A stretch of DNA of 64,000 bases from positions 89,237 through 153,236 of the forward strand of contig JAMAHW010000100.1 of the NCBI GenBank assembly GCA_023627715.1, in the 5' to 3' direction. This DNA is from Periconia sp. R9002 (taxonomy: Eukaryota; Ascomycota; Dothideomycetes; Pleosporales; Periconiaceae). Position 1 is the stretch's first letter. The number at the start of each line of letters is the position of its first letter. Positions 47,122 through 58,578 of this stretch are shown one piece after another. Made by a program: the position numbers and the translations under genes. The notes under the pieces were generated by a model. That model was not told the origin of the DNA. It made no database searches and was given only the letters and a program-made list of their open reading frames with translations.

Positions 47122-47688
47122 TTACATTCCCCCCAAAGCAACCACCAACCCACCCAGCACAACCCCAGCCCCAACCGCCGCATGATTCGCCAGCCCCGAA
47201 CTCGACGACGCAGGCGCGCTACTACTCGAACTACTCTTACTACTACTCGTCACACCCGTCGTCGTCGCACTACTACTACTATTCACAAACGAACTAATCG
47301 AACTCGTAATCGCGCTGAAAGTCGAGAAGCTCGTAGCCGGCGGCGCCAACGACGTGTTCGTAGAAGGAGGTGTAGGGATCGGCGTGGTGATGGGTGTGAA
47401 GGTTATGGAAGCGGTCGCGGGGGGAGCGAGGGATGTGGGTGGTGGGGGTGGTGGGATGGGGTTGTTGTTTAGGTTGTTGTCGCCGAATTTGGGGGCCGTG
47501 GATGGGTCGAAGACGGGGATTGTGTAGATTTCTGTGAGGGGGAGATTGTTAGGATTGGGGAGTAGGGGAGGGGGGAGGGGGCACTTACGGCCGCTGTAGG
47601 TTACTACGACTTCGGAACCGGTGGGTTTGTTTTCTTGCGCGTGGAGGGTCCCTGCTAGGGAGAGGAGGAAAAGAGAGGAGGGTTTCAT
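47122..47688 (-). CDS. Small secreted Ser/Thr-rich GPI-type protein
   Basis: Two exons on the minus strand: 47688-47589 and 47531-47122, giving 169 residues. The 57-nt intron is a multiple of three and open if retained, but has a gtaagt donor and a ctcacag acceptor. A signal peptide (about residues 1-18, ending HAQ) is followed by a short N-terminal region, a proline run and a long Ser/Thr-rich segment. The C-terminus (ASSSSGLANHAAVGAG then hydrophobic) looks like a GPI attachment signal. No domain is recognised; a cell-wall surface role is inferred. It shares this plan with the larger mucin-like protein at 28.8-30.9 kb, but not its repeat. Confidence 0.75.
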   Translation of the reverse strand: MKPSSLFLLSLAGTLHAQENKPTGSEVVVTYSGRKCPLPPPLLPNPNNLPLTEIYTIPVFDPSTAPKFGDNNLNNNPIPPPPPPTSLAPPATASITFTPITTPIPTPPSTNTSLAPPATSFSTFSAITSSISSFVNSSSSATTTGVTSSSKSSSSSSAPASSSSGLANHAAVGAGVVLGGLVVALGGM

Positions 47689-49273
47689 GGTTGTAGAGGT
47701 AGGTGGGTGGGTTTGTTGCGCGGGAGAGTGGTGGGTTCGTTTGGTGGAGGAACTCGGTGGGTTTGTTTTCGAAGGGTATGAGAGGGTGATATTGCAACGA
47801 AGATGGTGAATATGGTAGATATAAAAGTGCTAAATGGGCTCGTGTAGGCGCAGCGAAATCGACGTAGGTTTGTACTTGAAAGAAGAATAGACAAGAAGAC
47901 AAAGAACTTGATGGTCAAAGGAATCTTGCTCTCTCGGGTCAACAAACCGATTATTATATATTTCCAATAAGGATCGCGACTGCGGTTTTGAAGCGGCGAA
48001 GCTACGTCAGCTGCCCGTACCTACTGACCACGACCACTTATTGAAAATGGATGCAATTGGAGAAACGAGAGGGACCAGTGGGAGCCCTTAAAGAGGGCAG
48101 TGATTTACGGCGCGGGCCTTTGTCCCTTTTGTAATGGTGATCATGGCGCGGTTGGGGGTCAGCTATAGTCCTCGCACTAGGGGCGGTTACGAGGGTTGAA
48201 ACAAAGAGCTCGGTCGTATTTAGTATTGCTGACAGCTTGCCTGCTAGCCAGTCGCGAACTCGTGTCTGGGGGGCGCTTAGGGGTGAGTATGTGCGGAGCC
48301 TGTTAACGTTTGTGCGTGCTGTGTTATGGGATGGCGGATGGGGTAGCGCTGCACGAGACACCCTCTGGCTGGATGGCGATCCAGCTGATTGCTATTGAAA
48401 CAAGCGTGATATTGTTGCTTGGGGAAAATGGATCGATGGATGGTGTAGGCGAACGGCTGCGACTTTGATTGGTGGCTTGGCACCCCCTGGGGAAGGTAAG
48501 CTAGAGACGGAAGTAGTTAGCGGTCACAAGTACATTCATCAATCATCGTTCGATATAGGTACACCTCCAACAGTTTGCATCCAATAATCCCCAAGAGGAA
48601 ACTGCAGAGCCTCAACATCAGTCTCGTGGCCCTGGTTAATGAATAACTTATCAGTAACATTGAACTGTGCTTTGACCCAACTGGAAAGGTCCCCACGGCT
48701 ATCCCTCCCTGTGACCCGAACAACCCCCCGTGCGGAAAATCAACAGGGGCACACTTCAGATACGATTAACGTCCAGAGAACACGCATATCGGTAGTGGCA
48801 GCACAATCGTAGTTGTTTATCCAGATTGCTATGGGAATTTGTAAGCTCTTCGTTTTTTCTTCCTTTAATTCAGGGATGTTCAGGCTATGGGGCGATATGA
48901 ATATGAGGGGAGTGGTAGAGGCGTTAAGAGGTGGGCGATGGAAAGGGTTGAGTTGGCTGACTGGAAGTTTGTGATGGTCGATCTGTTGGATTGGGGAGAT
49001 TGTGTCATGGTATTCGATGAATTCGCAATGGATTTGTATTCTGTTCTTTCTATGTTGTCCTACCAACACGGTCCTACATGCATTGTCCCATCCAAGTTGC
49101 ATACACGCATACAGTGAATTGTCTCCTAAGCAGCATTCACTGTCCTACCCACGTTAAATCCATGTATATATATTTAGGATATACTATCCTAAGGGCTTCT
49201 ATCTAGACCAAAAACATTTAAGAGAATGGTTCCGAAAGCTTCAAAAAAGAGTAACAAAAGAGGAGAGCGGCCC
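47689..49273. other. Intergenic, no gene seen
   Basis: About 1.6 kb. Short minus and plus frames (for example 48887-49117) lack motifs. No element is recognised. Confidence 0.45.
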
Positions 49274-50656
49274 TTAAAAACCATCAGTTGTGGGATCCAT
49301 GTCTAAAGTGAATCTTTCCCAAAGCGCACTCTCGATGCCCTTTGTACCAGTGTTCCATGTCTCATCGTGGTCTAACTGATATAACCACTCACTCTCTATC
49401 TTCTTCCTCTTCTCGCCATCTTCCTCATTCCACTCCTTGTATGTCTTGTTGATAACGATTCCTAATTGCCCCCACTTTTTACTTAAACTATCTTTTCGTT
49501 CCTCAAATTTCTTGCGTAGATCATCCGGTAAAAGGTCAAACTTTAACTTGCACATGAGGTCGAAAGTATGTGTATTTGTCTCTGCCGCGTGTATCGTCCA
49601 TTGTCCTGCTTTTTCGAAATACGCATCGCACTCAGGCGCAGGACAATGGAATGGACTGGGATCCTGTTTGTCGAAGTGATAGCGATCCAAAGCTTCGATT
49701 GCAAGAGCCCCCAGGCCATATCTTTGCAGATCGATTTTGTTGGATTCGTAGTTTGTACCCTCCCATTCACCAACCGGGCCCTGAAATTTCTTTGGGGGTA
49801 TGAGAACAGTTTTCCAATTGAATCCAGACGTTGTAACTCGTTCCCATCCTCCTTCCTTTCCTGGTCGATAAAGCACTTTGTGCCAATTGCTCACAACCCC
49901 ACGCATAGTGCGTTCGGGGCGTCCGGTTGATTTCTCGATGGGCACATAAACCGAAACATCAAGACAAGCGGGGCGTGTCTCGACAAGCATGTTGAGACAG
50001 CGAGAAACGGGCTCCGATCCATCCAGTAGCCAAGGGGGTGGATCGTAGTTCTGATTGAACACCACTTTTTTGGCCGATGGAAATCGCCTTTGAAAGGCAT
50101 TCCAAAACTCAAGGGCCCTGTCATGACGGAGATGCAGGACACCATCGTGTTTAGGACCCAAGTCGCCATCACAGGTATCGGCGTAGTTAACCTCAACATT
50201 CTGGACGTACGCCATGAAGGAAAGGTCGTAATATGTATAAGCTGAATGTCCGCCTCCCAAGAGCCAGGATGCCTCAATGAGATAGTAAGCTCCTGGATCT
50301 GACCAGAAAAGTTTCGCAGCTTCGGTGCGATATATTGGCATCTTCATTAACTGATAGAGGGTGGAGGGAGAACTGAAGGCCAGGATACGGAGCTGCAGTT
50401 CTGTAGGAAGCTGAGGGAAGCGTGGAAACGACGAGGTATGTAACGAAGAATAGGAAGATGCAGTATCGCATTCGACGTGCAAATGAAAGGGGACGTATTC
50501 TTCTCCATCTTGCGTCATCTGAAGACTCCAATCTAGTGGTTTCGTCCACGGATGTTTAGACAGCGCGGCTGGCAGATTACAGACGCAAAGCCCCCACATA
50601 TTAGGCATGCTGTGCAGTGAACTAAAATGATTTGCCGTTGAATGCTGTGATTTCAT
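49274..50656 (-). CDS. F-box-like protein with a C2H2-type segment
   Basis: A single exon of 460 residues. The segment FPQLPTELQLRILAFSSPST, near residue 80, is an F-box-like helix pair of the kind common in fungal proteins, followed by a region with aromatic-rich phrases. Near residue 345 lies CPAPECDAYFEKAGQWTIHA, continuing to a second His after six residues, which fits a C2H2 zinc finger. A role as an SCF adaptor is possible but not shown, since the F-box match is weak. A second in-frame Met 16 codons downstream could be the start. The gene is divergent from the thioesterase gene. Confidence 0.68.
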   Translation of the reverse strand: MKSQHSTANHFSSLHSMPNMWGLCVCNLPAALSKHPWTKPLDWSLQMTQDGEEYVPFHLHVECDTASSYSSLHTSSFPRFPQLPTELQLRILAFSSPSTLYQLMKMPIYRTEAAKLFWSDPGAYYLIEASWLLGGGHSAYTYYDLSFMAYVQNVEVNYADTCDGDLGPKHDGVLHLRHDRALEFWNAFQRRFPSAKKVVFNQNYDPPPWLLDGSEPVSRCLNMLVETRPACLDVSVYVPIEKSTGRPERTMRGVVSNWHKVLYRPGKEGGWERVTTSGFNWKTVLIPPKKFQGPVGEWEGTNYESNKIDLQRYGLGALAIEALDRYHFDKQDPSPFHCPAPECDAYFEKAGQWTIHAAETNTHTFDLMCKLKFDLLPDDLRKKFEERKDSLSKKWGQLGIVINKTYKEWNEEDGEKRKKIESEWLYQLDHDETWNTGTKGIESALWERFTLDMDPTTDGF

Positions 50657-51012
50657 AAGATGATTGTTCTGGGTTGTTGTGGATGCAACGATGAAGATAA
50701 AACGATCGCCGGAACAATAAATATGACACGTGTGGAATCACGTGCGCCATAATTTACTTACATGTGTGTACATCCCGACCGAAGACTTCCTCGTGATTTT
50801 CTATTGGGTTTATACCGCGAGTAATTTAATTACCCTGTGATAATAAACTTTCATTGTTCGTGACACATGTGAGGGGGCTATGGCGGGGATCAAGATTTGT
50901 CAGCACCAGGCAACGAGATTTCAATTGCGGCACAGAAACATAGAGTTGTTGTGTTTGATAAATTTTCTATGTGTGTCAAAATCATAGGATTCACATGAGG
51001 TGAAGCGACCAT
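50657..51012. promoter_or_regulatory. Divergent promoter, F-box-like / thioesterase-like
   Basis: 356 bp between divergent start codons. Two copies of a gacacgtg/acatgtg-like phrase occur (near 50727 and 50864). No gene. Confidence 0.4.
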
Positions 51013-51936
51013 ATGACACCCAAGTCATCGCAACAAGCATCTTGGCGCACGCCATTGACAATCGAACCCACATCACTACCACATACCAAAACCTTCATCC
51101 TGCTTCATGGCCTAGGAAGCAATGGCGAAAGGTTCGGACGCGAACTTCTCGATACAGGAATAGCCTCCAACGGCCAAATCCTCCAGACTGCGTTCCCATC
51201 TGCAAAATTCATCTTCCCAACCGCCAAAATACGTCGCGTGACCGCGTTGAAGAGATCCAGGGTCCCAGCCTGGTTCGACATGTACAGTCTCGGGGACCGG
51301 GTACTGCGTGAGGACGTACAAATTGATGGTCTTGTTGAATCCTCAGAGTACATTCGCTCCCTTATAAAGCACGAAATGCAAGAGTCGTCGCTGCAACCTG
51401 AAGATATTGTGCTGGGGGGGATAAGTAATGGGTGTGCACTTGGGCTCATGACTCTTCTGAGCTTAGACTTCCCCATTGGCGCTTTCGTGGGGTTATGTGC
51501 GCGACTTCCTTTTCGTACCGAGGTTGAAGATGTTATTCGCCATGCTGGCGCTGTTACTAGCGATGATGACGAAGGCCGCGTCCTATTTGCCGGAGATGAT
51601 GACGCCGAAGCAGCTGAACCTCGGGATGCCACAACTCAAGCTCTGGATTTCGTACGCGATTTAGTTTCTCTCGATTCGAGAACAAACGGAACGTCAATGA
51701 CGACTCCTTTGACAACTCCGGTCTTCTTGGGTCACGGAGGGAAAGATGAGGTGGTACCTCATAATTTTGGCAAAGAGGCTGCTGAGACACTCACATCACT
51801 CTGCATGGAAGTCACTTGGAAGCTTTACCCGGATCTGGCACATTGGTACCAAATCCCCGAAGAGATTGACGACATATTAGCCTTTCTACAGGATAAAACG
51901 CGACTACGCGAGTCTAGAAGTGAGATCAAGACATAG
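51013..51936 (+). CDS. Acyl-protein thioesterase/carboxylesterase-like alpha/beta hydrolase
   Basis: A single exon of 307 residues. The oxyanion phrase ILLHGLGSNGERF, the nucleophile elbow GGISNGCALGL (Ser in GxSxG), the acid GHGGKDEVVP and the base DLAHWYQIPEEI occur in the order of the phospholipase/carboxylesterase family that includes APT1. There is no signal peptide, so it is probably cytosolic. An acidic insert (DDDEGRVLFAGDDDAE) before the Asp strand makes it longer than canonical APT1 of about 230 residues. Substrate may be palmitoylated protein or a small ester. Confidence 0.85.
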   Translation: MTPKSSQQASWRTPLTIEPTSLPHTKTFILLHGLGSNGERFGRELLDTGIASNGQILQTAFPSAKFIFPTAKIRRVTALKRSRVPAWFDMYSLGDRVLREDVQIDGLVESSEYIRSLIKHEMQESSLQPEDIVLGGISNGCALGLMTLLSLDFPIGAFVGLCARLPFRTEVEDVIRHAGAVTSDDDEGRVLFAGDDDAEAAEPRDATTQALDFVRDLVSLDSRTNGTSMTTPLTTPVFLGHGGKDEVVPHNFGKEAAETLTSLCMEVTWKLYPDLAHWYQIPEEIDDILAFLQDKTRLRESRSEIKT

Positions 51937-54787
51937 TACATTACTGAGTCCCAGATCCCTAGATTTCCGCTCCCCAGATTGATGAACAGTAAAGTAATTC
52001 ATCACACCTGCTCTTCGCTTTTTGACGTCAATGATAGCAAGAACAACAAGACAACAATCTGGTTTGTATCTGCAGTTCTATCGCTCTTGGTTAAGATCGA
52101 CAATCGTGGGTACGAATCACTAAGCCCAAGTAAAGCCTCTCACCCAGCTCCACGATTTGAGTGTCTCCCTGGAACGATCTTATCCAAATCTCGCATGTTT
52201 ATCATGTAGATAGATACGCGAGCTGAAATACTCTTCTCACCTGTATTTTGAGCGTCGAGGGTCGAATGTCTGGGGTCTCAGATAGTGGCATGCCTTAATG
52301 ATGTTGTTTACGCTTCACTCGCTTCACCTTGTCCTGTGCCGATATGTTCTAAAAATGGGAGCCGGTATCGGTCGATGAAATGAACGCGACTTTGTGATCG
52401 CGTGCTCTACTTGGATTATTAAGAAAGAGTCTAGTCTTCATGTGGGGAATCACGATACGATACATGGAGAGTTATGCAGTCCAACGAGGAGAACATGGTG
52501 AAAAAAACAAATTCGTCAAAATGCAGCTTGGGTCCGAACACTCTAGAACAAAAGGAGGCTCCTCTCTCAGCCAGGTTCTCAGTCTATTTGATTGCTAAAC
52601 TCCAAATTCCATTGTATCTCCGAGAGTTATGTAACCAGTCCGAAAAACTATCAGACTCAGCTCAACTCGAATGCGCGGCATCCTTTCGCTGTCTCACGGG
52701 ATACCTCCGCTTCCGCGCACGCTCTCTTTCATCATCACCCCCAGCACAGAAAATCCCGCTTCCCCGACTGAAACCGCCCTTCTTACTCTCTTTGGGACTC
52801 TTCCCCATCTGAACACAGGACGCTCGGCCTCGAATGATCCCCGCGCGGGGATGGGGAAAGAAGGGAAGACACAGAAGGGATGAGACAACGTCTTACAACA
52901 CGCAGATGGGCGCAGTATTATAATCGCTAATCTTCGATCTGGAACTTTTTCCGCGGACGTGGGGCTGCGTGTATCCATCTAAGCCTCCATCCAACCGAGG
53001 CATTGACCTTGACTTTGACCTTGACTCTGGGGGTAGCCTACGGGGAACATCCGAACGACACTTACAATGAAAAAGAGATAGGTAGATACGCGCTTGCATG
53101 GCGTGGGGAGACGCAGAGTGTCCCGAGGTTGTGGTTGTAGCTCCTCGGTCGCATGTCGGGGCTGTTTTGTCTTATTTTCTTTTTCTTGTCTGTCTCGTGT
53201 TTTGCTTTTTCGGCAGTCGGAGAGGAGGCGAAATGAGGTATGAGCGAACACAATGGCTTAATTGGGTGCTTTTGACTCGCACGAACCTGTTCGAATCACA
53301 TCATGCATATGTGTATACATGACATATCCGAATGCGAGCCTCCGAGGACCCTGTGCATGAACGCTTTCTTTTTTATTTCGTCACTTCTACCTTGTAGCAT
53401 GTGCTGGTACATATGCCATGCCATGTCAATAACATCAATCACTAAAGCGCCTAATTATAGAACACGACAGACGGATCTAACAATTTGCATTTTCAAGTTT
53501 GTTTTATCGTCTTCTAAGGCATATACGATTGACCGAAATCTAGTACATTGCAGATCTATCTCCCCGCTTGCGTAACGAGCACGCCTATCGCTAAACCCTC
53601 TCACCGATCTATCTACACCCCTAGACTAATCGCCAGATCCTTGTTTAGTCTACACAACGCATCCCACGGTCCCCACGCCAAACGCCAAAACCTCACGCTT
53701 CGGTGGCCACACGCCCCAAATACATGGCGAAAGGGCGAACTCGCGCCACAGGCCTTCATTTCCGAGGACAGGAACGGCTCAACGCCCTCAATCTCATTCG
53801 GTGAATTACTCAGGTACCTTTCGTATCCGTTGCTCTTCCCGCCCGAACGGCACAGCTAACCCATTCATGGGTATACGCATCCAAAAATGCTTAGATGCAG
53901 ATGCAAGTAGGGCCCCTGTTTTGAGGGCGTGGGCGGGACAGTAGGAGGTGTGACAGGGAGAAGCGTTTGGAGTATGGATTGAGGTGTGCGAAGATAGCCT
54001 TCAGTGCATGTACGCAGCCATGCATATGTGCATGTGCTTGTTGTACATGCCAGTGCTTTTCAAAGCACTTTTAGGGAGGTTTTGGAAAGGGGGAAGGGGT
54101 ATCCCTATGCAATATGTTATGGTTCGGGAAAGTCATGGTTGGGCGGCGCCGTCCTCCGGTTTCTCGGGGTTCAGCGCTCGAACCCCTCGAAAGCTGAGAA
54201 CGAAAAAAGGGTATACATGCAAAAAGACAATCCAGAAAATGACGTAAAAACAAGCTCCTCCATTGCATCCTGACAAATCCTTCAGTCGCCGACGAAACGC
54301 TACACGCAATGGCCCAGAAAAGCTTGACCACTACGAACTCCCAGCACCCCCCAATTACACACTCGTTTTCATTCCTTTTTCTCGCTCCTCCACCCTCGGC
54401 TAACGGAAACGGGATGGAAGGGAAAGGCGGAAGGGTCCTCGCCGTCTTTTTGGCCCTCCCGTAATCTGCTGTTTCAGGTGCCCTGTCTTACGCTCCTGTC
54501 TAGCATCTGTCTGTGGAGGTCGTTCCAGAGCGCTGGGATCGGCAGTGCTTGATATAGATAGGGTCGGCGTGGGGAAGTGTTCTTTCTGGGATGAGTTTCT
54601 TTTCTCTCGGTATCGTTCGAAAGGGTTCTTTTTGGGCTGTGTGGTCAGCTGGGGTTGGGTATCTTTTCTGCTGGTGGGTATATGTATATGTGTTCGGGTA
54701 CGGATACACATACGTGCGAAACCTCTTTTTTCTCCTTTTCCCCTGAGTTCTCTTCCAAAACTTTCAAATCTTTGTTAAACCCCAACG
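51937..54787. other. Long intergenic region, no gene seen
   Basis: Almost 2.9 kb. Frames of up to 112 codons lack motifs and consistent splice signals. A tRNA-like patch at 53240-53305 was examined and rejected. Probably UTRs plus non-coding sequence. Confidence 0.45.
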
Positions 54788-56106
54788 ATGGATGACGGGG
54801 GAATGGTTTTGGCGGTAGTGAGTTGGACGTTCTATGGAGTGGGAATCTGTTTAGTCTTGACTAGAACGTATGTCATCCTCGAGAAAGGTACTTCTTGTCC
54901 ATTGAAAGATGATATCTGACAGAACCTAGTATATCACGGCTCATTACGTTTCGATCGTTGAAAAAGCTTCAACTTGATGACTGGCTCATGGTGTTCGTCC
55001 TGGTAAGTTGGACACCGTCACCCGATGGAATTTCTATTACTAACTGGATGTAGGTACCTTTCATAGGCACTGTGATTTGCGCAAATGCCGCATCATCGGT
55101 ATACGGACCAAGAGAAGCAAATCATAGCACGTTGATACGGGGTTTGGAGATGCGCTTCGCACTGGAGGTTCTACAAATTTCCACCAATTGGCTAGTCAAG
55201 GGGTGTCTCTTGATATTGTACTGGCGGATTTTGTAAGAAGAATTACGCTCTAGTTCTTACGTAGCTAACCCTAATAGCCCAGCCTCCACCAACAAGAAAC
55301 AACGACGATACTTCACCTACGCAGCAATCTTTTGTCTGATATCCTACCTCACCATTCATGCCCTACTACCCGTGTGGTGCCATTCGATGACACAATACTG
55401 GAACCCCACGCCTTCCAACAGTAAGTAACGACAAACCCATCTCTCTATCTTCACACTACAGCAATACTAATACCTTAACCCAGTACAATGTATAACGTAC
55501 CGCAACCACAACATGATCACGCTAATTCTCAACACCCTCACAACACTCGCCCTTTTCCTCCTCCCAATCCCTTATATTCCCACGCCACGCACGCTTCTCC
55601 TCCTCGCCCTACTCGCCCTAGGCGTCGTAGGATCTGTTACCGGTGTTCTTGGTCGATACTACGTCATTCAAAAACCTTTATCTCCTAGGTATCTGCCTTG
55701 GTACATAGCAGAAACAACCACATTGATCGCGTACGCCAACATGCCATTCCTCAGCTCGCTGTTTAGTTCGAGTAGTAAAGCCAGCTATCGATACACCAGC
55801 CAAACTTCTTTAGTTCACTGGCCGCGGACTCATAAGGACCTACGCACAAGACGAGGTGCCCGGGACCGATTGGGAAGTGAGGTAGAGGAAGGTGGGGTTA
55901 GCGAGGCGTCGCGAGGAAGTGACGAGACTTGGACGGAAGATGTAGACGGGGTTGAGGAAACTGTTGCTGTACCACAGGCTGCAGTGCGTAAGTTGTCGTT
56001 GAAGAGTCCGCCGCCGGAACTGGAGGCTTATTGGACGGCACGGAGGGTTTCAGTGAGGGGGGTGAAGTTGGGTGAGGGGGTGCAGGAGGTACGGTTGAGT
56101 AGGTGA
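54788..56106 (+). CDS. PTH11-like rhodopsin-domain membrane protein
   Basis: Five exons: 54788-54867, 54930-55002, 55054-55232, 55278-55420, 55484-56106, giving 365 residues. Successive membrane helices are visible, with the family hallmark LQLDDWLMVF after the first loop and a Cys- and Tyr-bearing loop before helix five (QCITYRN). The C-terminal tail is hydrophilic and acidic. The intron 1 acceptor is chosen as cctag at 54927-54929: the earlier cag would put a stop in frame. Such seven-helix fungal proteins include PTH11-type sensors, but many members have unknown ligands. No CFEM domain is present at the N-terminus. Confidence 0.8.
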
Positions 56107-56538
56107 TAGAAAGGTGTCTGCATATGAGACTGATAATTTGGGTTCTTCAAACAAATGGGCGTCATGGTTGGCTTTTAACAATGGTTATGTTTTATGAAAA
56201 GCACATGGGAAAAAGGGCGGAATTAGCGTGAATTATCTTATTGTGTTTCAAAATCCAATTCAGATGTAATTATACTGTCAGTCAAAAGAGACGAGATTGT
56301 TGATTCGGAGTGAACAGTGCTCAATGTAGGATTAGTGAAGACGTCTCCTTGTTGCAATGAGAGAAATGATTGACCTTAAAATCAAAGGCTGAAATCCGAG
56401 GTGTCTATTTCGAGCGTATCTGGGCTTCTCGGCTGTTGTTAAGGTTGTTATGGTGTAGAGAGTTGTTGGGTTTTCGGTGCGCTCGGGTTTCCGTGCCTCA
56501 CGGGGGGATCTTGGGTCCTTGACGAGACGCAAATCATC
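56107..56538. other. Convergent intergenic spacer
   Basis: 432 bp between the ends of the rhodopsin-domain and HET genes; AT-rich, nothing recognised. Confidence 0.45.
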
Positions 56539-58578
56539 TCACCGGATATCGAATGATTTCGACTCGAATCCCATAGTCATGACTTCGCCGTCCATAATAC
56601 TATGAACGTATGCTTCACCGATGAGCTGGTAATAGCCCTCGTTGTCTTGACGAAGGACGAGTGGAAGCTCGGCACCAAACAATACAACTACTCTATCCCC
56701 AGGCAACATGTCTACAGGTCCCAAACCGAGATGACCTCTAGATGTTATGAATGGGCGTCTTGCAACATGTCGGTATAGTATATGCAGTTGCGAGGCTGGC
56801 AATTTTCTTGACGTTTCGAGCACTTTTTCCTCAGTGCGGTCGACGAATGTATGATATATTTCCCGGATCAGGTCAGGACTAGCCCGGCGATTTTTGAATG
56901 TGCCATCCAAATTCCAGTAGAGTTCTATATCAGTAATCGTGGTACGGATAACGTCATCGTAAGAGGCTCTTTCCGCAGTGGCGTGTTTTCGTTTCAATTC
57001 CCAGAGCGCTCTTCCGCGGTCAGCAATCGCAAGATGGACCCGATAGAAGCCGCCATCACGGGGAAGGTGAGACATATCGAAAGCAGACCGCATGTCGTCG
57101 ATCGTATCAAATTCGTACCCTTGCATATGGAGCAGCATATGCGTATCTCTTCCGCTAAAGCTTATTATCGGTCGGGACTCTCCTGCCGCCCTAAATATTT
57201 GACCCGATCGTCCATATCCGCCGTCTTCAGACAGATACCGGTAGTCGTTTTGCCAAGGGCCAGACCAGTCAGGCACCCAAGACGGAAGACCCCTTAAGCT
57301 TCGCGGCTGAGAGCAAAACCATAACAAGCGAAGCCTCCCTTCAGCAAGAAATGCCTTTGCCGTTTGGAGGTAGACGTACTTGACATCTCTCGAATAATCA
57401 GGATAGAGCAGTTTTGAAGCAGCATCGGCTGACAGCCCTGTCAATGCGTAGACTAAGTCCCGGCTATCGGACGCCTGCATGCCGCTACGCTTTAAGGCAA
57501 GCAGTTCCCACATGGAGAACCTCTCATTCTCCCTTTTCAACATTTCGCGAATATGGAAGAGCCGCAAGATGTTGTGGATTGCTGACATCTCAGCCATAAA
57601 ACGTTGATAGTCGCCTCCATGCATACCCCCTCTCCAGCCTTCGATAGCGACTGATGCCATGGATTGCTTGATTAGATCGAGGGCTTTAAAGAATGGCTGG
57701 CACCACACCGTCGTATCTCCACACATGAACAGAACGTCTTTAGCAAACGAAAACTCCTGTACCACCCATATACGTGCCCACCAGGATCGTCGGAATAAAT
57801 CAGTAAGCGAAGTTCCCATAGAGACGTCAATGTTTGGTAGGGTCCTGAAGAGGTTGAGCGCGGAGCCGTTGAAGTGTATGTCACCTGCTCTTCCGACCTT
57901 TTCGGTCTTTCCGACATGATCTAGCTCTTTCATCGCTGTTGTAATTGAGTCGGATGCTGAGCCTAACCAAACGAGAGTATACTCTGCATTCTGATAAATC
58001 TGGCCCATTTGGCTCACCTGCCAAGTCTTCTCGACATCATCGTCTTGGTTGATGCATACAGCGTCTATCCAAAATCGACTCTTGCTGGGCAGATCTCCAT
58101 TTTTCATCATGCGGCGAACCTGTCGGAGCGCCGTGTCTAAGCTCTTTGTTATCCTCAACATCTGTCCATTGACAATCAACGATTCTGTCCTCCTGATGCT
58201 ACCCCACGCGTACGAGAGGGCGAGGTACTTCGGATGATCATCTAGCGCGAAATGATGGATAGAGCAAGCAATAGGCCTATCCTCCGCGTTGTCCTCATGG
58301 TCTTGTTGGGGGAGTAACTCAATGAGGCGAACCTCGTTCGCAGCCCAATTTAGTCGTTCATAGGAGAATACTGGATTAGATCGCGAAAAACCCCTGCAAT
58401 CTTTTGCAAGTGCCGTGCTGAACGGTTTGGCATATATAGGTGGCCGTGAGCTTGCGAGTGAAAAGACCGTGACGCGGCTGGGAAAGATGCCATGACTTCC
58501 CGAGAGATAAGATATCGCCCATTGCTGAGTTTGTGCTGTTTTGCCTCTAGTAACCAGTAGAGCTCGGCAGACGCTCAT
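56539..58578 (-). CDS. HET-domain (heterokaryon incompatibility) protein
   Basis: A single exon of 679 residues. The HET core shows LALSYAWGS, LRITKSLDTALRQVRR, FWIDAVCINQDD and QVSQMGQIYQNAEYTLVWLG in order, about residues 115-235. The rest follows the usual long fungal HET layout, with WARIWVVQEFSFAKDVLFMC and RDLVYALTGLSAD. An N-terminal stretch of about 60 residues before the domain is basic and Ser/Arg-rich and could be a targeting sequence or an over-long start. HET proteins trigger cell death on fusion of incompatible hyphae; large families exist and most members have no assigned partner. Confidence 0.92.
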   Translation of the reverse strand: MSVCRALLVTRGKTAQTQQWAISYLSGSHGIFPSRVTVFSLASSRPPIYAKPFSTALAKDCRGFSRSNPVFSYERLNWAANEVRLIELLPQQDHEDNAEDRPIACSIHHFALDDHPKYLALSYAWGSIRRTESLIVNGQMLRITKSLDTALRQVRRMMKNGDLPSKSRFWIDAVCINQDDDVEKTWQVSQMGQIYQNAEYTLVWLGSASDSITTAMKELDHVGKTEKVGRAGDIHFNGSALNLFRTLPNIDVSMGTSLTDLFRRSWWARIWVVQEFSFAKDVLFMCGDTTVWCQPFFKALDLIKQSMASVAIEGWRGGMHGGDYQRFMAEMSAIHNILRLFHIREMLKRENERFSMWELLALKRSGMQASDSRDLVYALTGLSADAASKLLYPDYSRDVKYVYLQTAKAFLAEGRLRLLWFCSQPRSLRGLPSWVPDWSGPWQNDYRYLSEDGGYGRSGQIFRAAGESRPIISFSGRDTHMLLHMQGYEFDTIDDMRSAFDMSHLPRDGGFYRVHLAIADRGRALWELKRKHATAERASYDDVIRTTITDIELYWNLDGTFKNRRASPDLIREIYHTFVDRTEEKVLETSRKLPASQLHILYRHVARRPFITSRGHLGLGPVDMLPGDRVVVLFGAELPLVLRQDNEGYYQLIGEAYVHSIMDGEVMTMGFESKSFDIR

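Noticed and set aside
53240..53305. tRNA-like patch (aatggcttaattgggt followed by a hairpin and gttcgaatca)
   Set aside because: The acceptor and T stems do not pair and the anticodon stem has a mismatch, so it does not fold as a tRNA.
54788..54930. A 35-nt intron (54895-54929 region) as the first intron of the rhodopsin-domain gene
   Set aside because: It is shorter than usual for fungi; the gtatgt donor at 54868 with the cctag acceptor gives a 62-nt intron and keeps the frame.
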